A stretch of 24,448 nucleotides of DNA from Silene noctiflora (Eukaryota; Streptophyta; Magnoliopsida; Caryophyllales; Caryophyllaceae): assembly GCA_009801015.1 (NCBI GenBank), contig VHZZ01001434.1:20285-44732 (forward strand), written 5' to 3'. How positions within the stretch are numbered: the first letter of the stretch is position 1; each line of letters opens with the position of its first letter. Of this stretch, positions 1 through 7,549 are shown piece after piece. The position numbers and the translations under genes were made by a program. Below the pieces are notes generated by a model. It ran no database searches. It saw only the letters and a list, made by a program, of their open reading frames with translations, and was not told where the DNA came from.

Positions 1-420
1 TCGATATTCTAATACAAATGGCACCTTAATAACATAATTAGCACGAAAAATGTATCAAAAACAACAAAAAGGGAGTCGTAAAAGTGTATATAACTAAGAC
101 TCATCACTTGCGTTGCTTGGTAAGTTTGGGAGAGGAGAGGTAGGATAGGATATGGGGTGGGAATATTGTGTTTGATGGTGGTGGGAAAGGTGGTAGTAGA
201 TATAAAATTGTGAATTCTAAATTTGGGTTGATTTGCACATAATATCAAACGCTTGGAGGTAAATTGTACATTTGAAAACATTTGGGGCCAAATTGCACAT
301 AGGCCTAAACGTTTGGAGTCAATTTGTTATTTTCCTTGTTAACTGAAGTGATAAGAGCTATCTTACTCCAACAATGAAGTTGGGGTGTTTGATTCTCACC
401 GGCACTGTAAGTGCGTTCAT
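1..420. other. intergenic DNA with a degenerate direct repeat
   Basis: No convincing gene is present. The open frame on the minus strand at 9-281 has low-complexity composition and no recognisable domain. Two related stretches, about 231-270 and 291-330, share a pattern of the form ttGCACATA...AAACGyTTGGAG, spaced about 60 bp apart. This looks like worn transposon-terminal or leader sequence, and I cannot name the family. The stretch ends just before a run of A residues. Confidence 0.4.
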
Positions 421-421
421 T

Positions 422-444
422 AAAAAAAAAAAAAAAAAAAAAAA
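422..444 (+). repeat. poly-A tract (23 A)
   Basis: An uninterrupted run of A follows a short GC-mixed stretch ending in gcgttcatt. Such a tail is typical of the 3' end of a retroposed sequence (SINE, LINE or processed transcript), but the body upstream is not recognisable and no target-site duplication was found. It lies about 50 bp upstream of the LINE RNase H relic and may belong to a different, earlier insertion. Confidence 0.6.
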
Positions 445-494
445 CTAAAACCCAAACATATAAAATCCTCGAACGAGATCATTAATCTTCGGTC

Positions 495-949
495 ATGACG
501 AGGAGAATCCAATCAACCCTCGGAGCTTTTCTCTTCGGTCAATTTGAAGCTACCAAGCAGGCCTTTGACCGCTTCTCACTGTTTACTCCAAGACCGAATT
601 CTGCGGTCAGAGAAGTATTTATTAAATGGCTTCCACCTCCACACGGGTGGACCTTACTCAATACCAACGGAGCTGCTAAAGGGAATCCAGGAAAAGCAGA
701 ATGTGGAGGAATATTTTGGGATGAGACAGGTAATTTTATCAATGCATATTTCTTCTCAGCTGGCATTTGCTCCTCCATGAAAGCCGAACTATTTGCTCTT
801 ATGGCGGGTCTTGTAAGGGCGAAAGAAATCCATTTGAAGAAGTTGTTAATTCATATGAATAATCGGTCCTGTGTTCAAATTATTCTCAAAGATCAGCTTG
901 TTAGTAATAGTCTTAAGCATTTGGTTACAAAATGCAAAGAGCTATCAAC
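495..949 (+). pseudogene. LINE-type RNase H domain relic, 5' part
   Basis: The open frame encodes the N-terminal two thirds of a plant non-LTR (LINE) RNase H domain. Visible landmarks are WLPPPHGW, the strand around LLNTNGAAKGNPG, GGIFWDETG, and MKAELFALMAGL with the conserved Glu (codon at 786). Family members normally have Asp in the NTDGA and EMDS motifs. Here both are Asn (codons at 666 and 858), so two of the catalytic carboxylates are lost. The frame is broken at 950 by an LTR insertion and resumes at 5177. No reverse transcriptase lies upstream, so the copy is 5'-truncated. It is a dead fragment and not a host gene. Confidence 0.75.
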
Positions 950-2040
950 TGTGAACCCCCGCGATAAAGCGGAATATTATACGAGTGAAAAACAGCGGAA
1001 ATTATGAACTTTTTGAAACATTTTAAGTCCAAACGTAAGAGTTCACTAACATAAATAAACGAGAGTAAAGAGTACGCAAATCTTAGGTTATACAAACCAA
1101 GATAGTCGAATGAGGAAAAGATATCCCACAAATAAACAAGTTTAAGGGTAGGCAACTCTAGCAAAATATGTAAACAACTCCAAGGGTCAAGTACTCGCTA
1201 GCTCACATGTCTTCCAACCCACAAAAGCTTCATCACAAACCTGTCATTCACGTAAACATGAATGCCACAGTCAGTGAAGAGTAACTCAAGGTTCTCCTAG
1301 CCACATTTTGTCAAAATGAACATAATTAGAAACTCAAATAAGCAAGTATATAAAATACGACATAAATAACTTGAATAATAAAGAACATGAGATCATACAT
1401 GATAAATGAGATAGAAATGCAAGATATAAAGAAAATGAACATATTCAAGGCATAATCAACATATATAACTCGAATATGGGATCATAGAGATAACACGAAC
1501 AATACTCAAGTACGGATTCCAATGAGAAATGGCATATGCACTTATTCAAGTCACATAACAAGCTCTTATTACTCTAGACACAGTTCCTCTCGTTAGGACG
1601 ACTAGCTAAGTACGTTCTTTGTCTAAACCTGGCCAAACTCTCAGGATAAACATGTCCCGATTCGACATGCGATAAACGTTTTACACCCAAGACTCGATCG
1701 ACAGAACGGAAGTCGAGTACCCCGTATCGACAGAACAGCCCGAAGGAGGCGAAAATGGAATGAGATAAACCCATACTTGCCAGAACAACACAAATAGGGC
1801 GAAAAGCAAGTCACGCAGCAATTTATGTAACATCATGTCAATTTCACAAGAATACGACTTCTATCAAGTAATTACATACAATAAGACATTCATACTTGAA
1901 ATGAGATAATTAAATGAAAACGAATGAATTATAACTCATACACGAATATTCTACAACATTTCATGTAAGCATAATACAAATAAACCATAAATTTCTTCAC
2001 ACATAAATCATATGAGAAAGAAGAAGAAAATAGGAATAAG

Positions 2041-2255
2041 GGTTTCCCAACCGACGTGGGCACCGGCTTCCTGTACCCCGGCTGGGCACAGGGCCACAAG
2101 TAAGAAAAGGGAAAAACATGTCAGGGACCTCCCAGCCTCTGTGGGCATCGGCTGGGACACACCCTTCATCGAAATTGTACCAAAACAACACAAACTTTAC
2201 AGAAACTTCTCAGCCTGTCAGGCCACCGGCTGCCTGTACCCCGGCTGGGACACCA
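2041..2255. repeat. three GC-rich CCCAGCC/GGCTGGG repeat blocks
   Basis: Three blocks, about 2045-2089, 2131-2159 and 2208-2251, share the pattern cyCAGCC...GGGCAyCGGCTGGGrCAC, and two of them contain CTGTACCCCGGCTGGG. Each block can pair internally (CCAGCC with GGCTGG). The blocks are far more GC-rich than the AT-rich surroundings. The open frame at 2012-2269 simply reads through them and is not considered a gene. They lie at the inner edge of LTR A, just before the presumed nested LTR. Confidence 0.7.
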
Positions 2256-3134
2256 CTGTCACGAAATGAAGGCAATAACTCATTCAAACTATAACACCCT
2301 CATTTAAGTGGAAGCCTTATCAAGACATTTCCGATTAAATGAGGCTGTCACCATCTCGGTTTCCCGAGGCAATGATATAGAATAAATGAACCAAGTACTT
2401 TATTAATATAAAAAGTTTAAAAGAGATACATTGTACTAACTCTTACAAGACACGAGTCTACCGAAATAAAGAAAATATTACAACTAGTCAATAAAATATA
2501 AGACACTAATTTAGAGACTTGGAGTGGCAAACTAGACTCAACTTCCATCACGTCACGCTCCCCATCCAATCATGGCAACCACAGCAACAACTGAACCTGT
2601 TTATCATACTGCTCCCCAGTCAAGCGGAAATCATTGAATGGATCAACGTAGGCCACTCCGGAAATAGGTGACAATTGTCATAAACATAACACGGTCAGCT
2701 CGTGCAAACATGAGAAATATTAAAAAGGAATAAAAAAAACGATGAATGAAGATTAAAACATAATTCTCATAAACCAATACCACAGACTACATACAAGACG
2801 GTAACCCATTCACTTTGGCGCACGACCCATTACCGTGTGGCTTACGGCCACCTGAAATCATTACCTTACTAGCCACTTCACATCACCCACGGCACCGCAG
2901 CACCGTCTGCTAGACCACGTCGCTTCAACTTCCATGTGCCAGACCTACTAATTCATCAGGTCCACAACCGCAGTTGTACCTGGCTTACCATTAATCCCAA
3001 CCTCGCCCGCAGGCTTATACATAATAATAATTAACAGGGCCGGAGTCATAGTATTCCGCATTAACATCAATAATAATTTAGTCGACAAAATATAATAGTA
3101 CTACGATCACTATAACATAAAACAGCATCCAAGT

Positions 3135-3229
3135 CTCAGTATAAGATCGTCTTATAACATCATCTCAGCTTAACTCAGCATAAGACCGTCACATCATATG
3201 AACTCAGCCAAACTCAGTATAAGACCGTC
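3135..3229. repeat. three copies of a CTCAGYATAAGAYCGTC motif
   Basis: Nearly identical 17-base copies sit at 3135-3151, 3174-3190 and 3213-3229, spaced exactly 39 bp apart, inside the presumed LTR B. The regular spacing suggests a short tandem array of a 39-bp unit. Confidence 0.7.
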
Positions 3230-4185
3230 ACATTATACAATCTTTGATAATTCCCTAAAGCACATAATAAACAAATACAAGTAAATTAAACGAGTTGAGT
3301 AGGGAAACCTACCTCAGCAGAAATCTCGTCACAACGTAATCACAATTTAGCAAAGAGTCCCTTTACCACCCTTGCGCCTAATAATATTTATATTAATGTA
3401 AGTTAATTATTGTTAAGACAATAAAATATGTCGTATACTACCGTCTGAGGCACCACGAAACGACCAGGCCGCAGCTAAGCCACGACCCGCCTTCACGCAC
3501 GCCCCTTAAAGGTCGGCCAAGACACGGCCGAACCCAGCCCAGCCATGCCGAGCCATCCCGGCTCTCGGTCAGACAATGGTCGAGGTCCCTACCCCGCACA
3601 AGCAGCCCCGTGGCCGAACCCGTCGTACACACCACCCATACCCGACGCTTTTAAGTTAAAACCGTCTCAAACAAAATCATTAAACCGTCTTATTAAACTA
3701 ACGGTAACAATTCCCACAATTACTATAATTATCGACTTAAGGCTCGGGACAAGGTTTACGGAAACGCATAAAAATTACATAGAAATAAACTAGAGAACGG
3801 TGGAATTATACTTACGATCGAAGGGATGAATTTTGACAGACAGATCATCTCGAAAAATGCGCCCTAGCCTTGTCCTTTCGCCTCCCTTGGCCGTCGGCCT
3901 CCTTTCTCTCTCTTTTTTTTTGTTTTGTTTTGTGTGGAAAATGTCATGTGTGTTATGATTCGGGTGTTTATATACCCCAAGTCACTTGGTACACTTAAGT
4001 GAATCCCGACTCACTCCTTTCCGTTCCTTTTTCGGCCCACTACTAGTCCATAGGTTTGCTTCAACATCGCTTGGTGAAATCCGACTCACTATCTTATATA
4101 AAACCATTTTACTAAAATATAAAGTATAAAGTATGTTTGAACTAATTCGAATAAAACGATAACGACTAATAATCGTAATAGTAGT

Positions 4186-4262
4186 AAATAGATAAATAAA
4201 TAAATAAATAATTTAATAAATAATAAATAGATAATAAAATAATAAATAAATAAACAAATAAT
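4186..4262. repeat. AT-rich TAAA/TAAATAA microsatellite
   Basis: This is a run of taaa and taataaat units interrupted by agat, immediately before the AATTACGGGGTATTA end of LTR B. It is simple sequence with no coding content. Confidence 0.85.
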
Positions 4263-5176
4263 TACGGGGTATTAAACATTTACCAAACTCCAATCTTTCA
4301 TGCTACAACAATCAAATACCTCTTTTAACAAGATAAACCCACAAAAATGAACATGTTTGAGACGGTTTCAACATCCAACACAAACATATAACTTCAAGAC
4401 ATGAATTTACTTATCCAAACATGTGAGAAATGCATAATAAACTTCATACCATATCCATATTGTACAAACACAATAAAAACTCCAACTTTAACATTCATAT
4501 GACATAATTAATACATAAAACACATAGTTTTGACATAAATGTCGAGTAACTTATCACCGTTACCTTTCTGCTCTTCAATCTTCAAGTGTGTCATCTATCT
4601 TGAAGGAATTCGCTTCCGGGTCATCCAAATCACACCCTAAAACACAAAACATGAAAGATTAGTTGAAGAATTCACCATCCTAGTGAACCCGTGAATTTCG
4701 AAATAGAAGGGGAAAGGAGAAAGATGATTTATTTCTTACTTAGAAAGATAGAGAACTGAATGAGGGTGAATATGGCGCGAAAATGGAAGAGATTGGTTGA
4801 GAAATGAAGGAGATATATCAAACTTGGGTTTTAAGAGAGATGTTTGGAAATGGAGGTTGGTTGAAAATGAGTTTTCAGATTTTTCCAATGAAAAAGATGA
4901 AGTTGTAAGGGTTTTGTTGGGGTTTTAAGAAGAGAAAAGAATAGGGAAATAAGCCCACTAGCCATACTTGGCCCGAAACTCAAGTTGAGTCGGTTTTTAC
5001 TAAAAACATGCCTCGAGGCTACTACACACTTGAGACGGACATTATTAGTACTGGTATCATTATTATACCGCTAGAGCCATATTTTTATAAAAATAAGTTT
5101 TAAAACATATTTAGCTTAATTAAAATATTAAAACGTTTTAAGACTATAAACGGAAAATCGTGGGTGTTACATCAAC

Positions 5177-5420
5177 GACGTCAACTGGACAGTCAAACTG
5201 GAGCATACTTACAGGGAAGCTAATCGTGCAGGTGACTAGCTCGCTAATTATGGAGTCAATTCTAGTACCATTCCGACAATCTTGGACTATCCTCCTTTCG
5301 AGCTCCGGCCTATTATTAGAGAATATATTTTTGGGGTAGCTATCCCCATCTAGTTTCTAGCTAATCTCAGGGCTTGCCGCTTGCCCCTCTCATGAACCAA
5401 AAAAATAAAGAAAAAAGAAA
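5177..5420 (+). pseudogene. LINE RNase H relic, 3' part with poly-A tail
   Basis: After the LTR insertion the LINE homology resumes. The frame beginning near 5179 carries the C-terminal RNase H pattern HTYREANRAGD followed by LANYG, as in plant LINEs. A stop codon (TAG at 5237) falls where family members normally have Trp, and the frame differs by one base from the 5' part at 495-949. Coding similarity ends at a TAG at 5351. A short 3' UTR then runs into an A-rich tail at 5398-5419 (ccaaaaaaataaagaaaaaag). Together with 495-949 it forms one 5'-truncated LINE remnant of about 0.7 kb, older than the LTR insertion. Confidence 0.7.
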
Positions 5421-5431
5421 TGAGCGTGGTT

Positions 5432-5600
5432 AAGGTCTTGCTTGGCAAAACTAGCTGAAAAGTTACCTGAAACTTGAAAAGATAACTGAAAAGGTAGCTG
5501 AAAATTAAGAATTGATAAATTAGCTGATTTTTATTAAAACTGTTTGGAAACTAGCTGGAAAGGTAGCTGATATTTGGCCAAATGACATAGAAGGACATGG
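5432..5600. mobile_element. MITE-like fragment with repeated TAGCTGAAAA motifs
   Basis: It starts with AAGGTCTTGCTTGGCAAAACTAGC and contains several spaced copies of tAGCTGAaAaGgTA, then GGCCAAATGACATAGAAGGACATGG. This resembles a widespread class of plant non-autonomous DNA transposons with 'tcTTGtTTGGCAAA..AGCTGAAAAG' termini. The matching inverted end was not located, so it is probably truncated on the right. Family assignment (hAT-like) is an inference from appearance only. Confidence 0.45.
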
Positions 5601-5838
5601 TTTATTATTGCTATCGTTTATGTTTTTACTATTATTTTTGTGTTATTGTCGTTGCGTTGTTAGCAATAATGTCATAATGCAATTTTTTCAATATATTTGC
5701 ACAACTCTCCAATAAATTTCAAAGAGAATTGGAATATTAATTAATGTATATCACGATTAGGTAAAAGAAAAAAAAAACTCAAACAATATATCATCGAAAA
5801 ATGAACTTTATTGAAAAAAAAAATCGTTAAACTGTTGT
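5601..5838. other. AT-rich intergenic spacer
   Basis: This stretch is A/T-rich with TTATT and TTG runs and short poly-A stretches (5767-5777, 5814-5822). No open frame, RNA gene or clear repeat was recognised. It may include the degraded right half of the MITE-like fragment to its left. Confidence 0.4.
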
Positions 5839-5872
5839 GTGTGTGTAATACATCATATTTCTGATCTTAGGC

Positions 5873-6054
5873 TACCCGGCCGAGTATGGGGTACTCAACC
5901 GAGTAGCTGGTATGGTTGTTCTGTCAGGCTTTTTTGTGTTGTGAACTCGAGCGAGTAGGTTGGTACTCGGTCGAGTGCTGCTTACGCGATCGAGTGTAAC
6001 CCACTCGGTCGAGTGTGTCTTACTCGGTCGAGTGTCTTATACTCGACCGAGTGT
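5873..6054. repeat. cluster of about eight palindromic ACTCGGTCGAGT motifs
   Basis: Eight variants of the 12-base near-palindrome ACTCGRYCGAGT occur in 180 bp. Examples are TACTCAACCGAGTA at about 5892, AACTCGAGCGAGTA at about 5944, and four close copies of ACTCGGTCGAGTGT or ACTCGACCGAGTGT between 5960 and 6054. Spacers are short and vary in length. They are CpG-rich in otherwise AT-rich DNA and lie in the 5' part of LTR C. Confidence 0.85.
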
Positions 6055-6743
6055 CCGGTTCGTTAAGAGTTTTTCGCGGTTTGATTAAGTTATATCGGGA
6101 AGTATGTAATTAGCGTGTTATTATATTAAAACATTTCATAAATCAGTTCTAAACACTTTCATAAAAAAACAAGAACAACATTACTGTTTCTCCATCTATC
6201 CTTATCAATCCAAAGCTAAGGTTCGTCACTTTTGGGGTTTTTACATCCTTGCATTCGTAATCGTTGGGGTAAGTCATCTAGCATAGTCTTTTATTGTTTT
6301 GGCTAGATTGATCAAACCCTAATTGGGTTAATTTGGGGGTTTTGGGATATTAGCTTTGATATTTAGTTGATTGATTGATTGTTATTATTCTAGGAGGAGA
6401 CTTTGTAGAGGAAGCGTTTTAGACCATCTTGCTGTACTTGCGTGGAATTGCCTTTCAGGTAGGGTTTTCCCTACTCAGTTGGTTGTGTATCAGTATGCAT
6501 GAGATGTGACGATCTTTATGATTATTGTATGATTGAGTTATGATATTAGTATTGGTATTGTTGTGGGACCATTTTCGGGAGATGGTTCCAACCCCATGTT
6601 AGACTTTTATGGCTCCCGTCATAAGGGGGATATGCACATTAATGATATGAGTTCGCTCGTTGCGATGAGCGGGGTTTAAGTGGTAAGGCCGCGGTCCCCA
6701 CTGGCGACGAGGATTACCTGTTGCGATGGGTAATCTGGCAGGG

Positions 6744-6763
6744 CTACACACCTTAGTGTGTAG
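6744..6763. repeat. perfect 8-bp stem hairpin in LTR C
   Basis: CTACACAC-CTTA-GTGTGTAG forms a perfect 8-bp inverted repeat with a 4-base loop. No poly-T follows, and its meaning is unknown. It may be a structural element of LTR RNA. Confidence 0.6.
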
Positions 6764-7205
6764 TCAGTTACTGGTTACTATGGAGTTTGGAGATGTTGGT
6801 TACAGTCCACTGTGGTTGTTTATGCATTGTATTATGTTATATTGTTATACAGTTGGCTGATCCCGTTTTCTATTTTCAAAACTGTGGTGCTCTATTCGGG
6901 GATGGTGAGCATTTGGTTTAACAGGTGGTGATGGCTGTTGATGATGCTAGTGGGGTTTGGGAGGGCTGAGTCACCACTAGTTTCGTAGTTTAGCTTCCGC
7001 CGGATAGTTGTCACTTTACATTTTGTCATCTTTTGGATTTGAGTTGTATCTTTTGAGACTTGTAATCGCTTAACTAAAGTTATTTCCTTTTAATACGTTT
7101 CATTATGGTTACTATGATGTGCACTAACTCGGGAAACCGAGATGGTAGCACCCTTATATATTGGGGTAGTTCTTGGTAAGGTACCTTGGTGTATGTGGGG
7201 TTACA

Positions 7206-7549
7206 GTGTGTTATTTTGAGAACTATTGAATGAGTTTTTTTTTCTTTTTATTTGAGATCATTAAAAATACAAGAGTAAAAAAGATAGACAAAAAACAAGT
7301 AGGTACCTTATTTCTCAAATGTTACATGAGGTAGTATTTTATTTCACGTACTTACTAACCAAATAAGGCATTTGACAAACATTCTAAAAAAAATAAGGTA
7401 CCACAAAAAAGCTACTTTTGTCTAAGGTACCTGTAGACGGAGCCTCGTTAACCGTCAATTTTACCCTAGCTAAAAGTATAAGTGACCTAAGACAGAGTCT
7501 CCATAAACCCTAAACCCTAATTTCCCCCTTTGTCCCCATTACAGAAATC
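7206..7549 (+). promoter_or_regulatory. proximal promoter and 5' leader of the NAT10-like gene
   Basis: This 344-bp stretch lies between the end of LTR C and the start codon. It has A/T-rich sequence, a 12-bp inverted repeat (GGTACCTTATTT at 7302-7313 and its complement at 7391-7402), a double telo-box near the start codon, and a pyrimidine-rich leader (ttTCCCCCTTTGTCCCC). No clear TATA box is visible, and no site II element (TGGGCY), often paired with telo-boxes, was found. The transcription start cannot be fixed from sequence. Confidence 0.6.
7505..7520 (+). promoter_or_regulatory. double telo-box (AAACCCTAAACCCTAA)
   Basis: Two overlapping copies of AAACCCTAA lie 30 bp before the ATG. In plants this interstitial telomere motif is enriched in promoters and leaders of ribosomal-protein, ribosome-biogenesis and translation genes, where it is bound by TRB/Pur-alpha-type factors. 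The match is exact. That it acts in this promoter is an inference from position and from the gene's function. Confidence 0.75.

Larger units (their letters stand above)
2290..4276 (-). mobile_element. probable nested solo LTR B
   Basis: On the minus strand this stretch runs from TTTAATACCCCG (4276) to GGGTGTTATA (2290), both close to the TGTAATACCCC...GGTGTTACA ends of related LTRs. Two internal blocks match LTR C (5844-7205) in the same order. The block at 3292-3315 (TAGGtTTCCCTACTCaa) matches 6456-6480. The block at 2343-2369 (CTCGGGAAACCGAGATGGT on the minus strand) matches 7127-7153. The last block lies about 65 bp from the element end in both. No matching 5-bp duplication flanks B (CAAAC against CATTT), so the exact borders are uncertain. 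No coding capacity is seen. Confidence 0.5.
950..5171 (-). mobile_element. LTR-type insertion A (solo long LTR, probably carrying a nested LTR)
   Basis: The stretch begins TGTGAACCCCC and ends GGGTGTTACA, giving TG...CA ends that are imperfectly inverted. It is flanked by the 5-bp direct repeat TCAAC (945-949 and 5172-5176), as expected for LTR retrotransposon integration. It interrupts a LINE relic whose homology resumes directly after the second TCAAC. No gag, protease, reverse transcriptase or integrase coding is visible; the longest open frames are under 90 codons. I see no primer binding site or polypurine tract. The simplest reading is a solo LTR of about 2.2 kb (950-2289 plus 4277-5171) with another LTR inside it. 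A 4.2 kb non-autonomous element is an alternative. The assigned orientation is the one in which shared motifs match the LTR at 5844-7205. Confidence 0.7.
5844..7205 (+). mobile_element. solo LTR C, 1362 bp, close upstream of the gene
   Basis: It starts TGTAATACATC and ends TGTGGGGTTACA. It is flanked by the 5-bp direct repeat GTGTG (5839-5843 and 7206-7210); the left copy sits in a short GT run, which weakens but does not remove its value. Internal blocks at 6456-6480 and 7127-7153 match the presumed LTR B on the opposite strand. A splice-like segment runs from GTAAGT (6269) to TTCTAG (6393). It carries no coding sequence, and no second copy lies nearby, which fits a solo LTR left by LTR-LTR recombination. 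Its right end is 345 bp from the ATG of the acetyltransferase gene and on the same strand, so it could influence that promoter. Confidence 0.7.

Noticed and set aside
9-281. 90-codon open frame on the minus strand
   Set aside because: It is low in complexity, shows no domain, and crosses a degenerate repeat pair. No promoter or homologue is evident.
2012-2269. 85-codon open frame over the CCAGCC blocks in LTR A
   Set aside because: It is a reading through three repeat blocks inside an LTR, with biased composition from the repeats and no family resemblance.
3438-3793. Open frames on both strands in the GC-rich patch of LTR B
   Set aside because: Overlapping frames on opposite strands arise from high GC and few stops. 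They show no LTR-retrotransposon protein motifs.
950-5171. Full-length LTR retrotransposon with gag-pol
   Set aside because: No coding domains, primer binding site or pair of direct long terminal repeats was found between the TCAAC duplications.
5873-6054. CRISPR-like array
   Set aside because: Spacers are irregular and very short, the motifs are palindromic and variable, and the host is a plant. The cluster belongs to an LTR.
7505-7520. Interstitial telomeric array
   Set aside because: There are only two units, next to a start codon. A telo-box promoter motif explains it better than a telomere relic.
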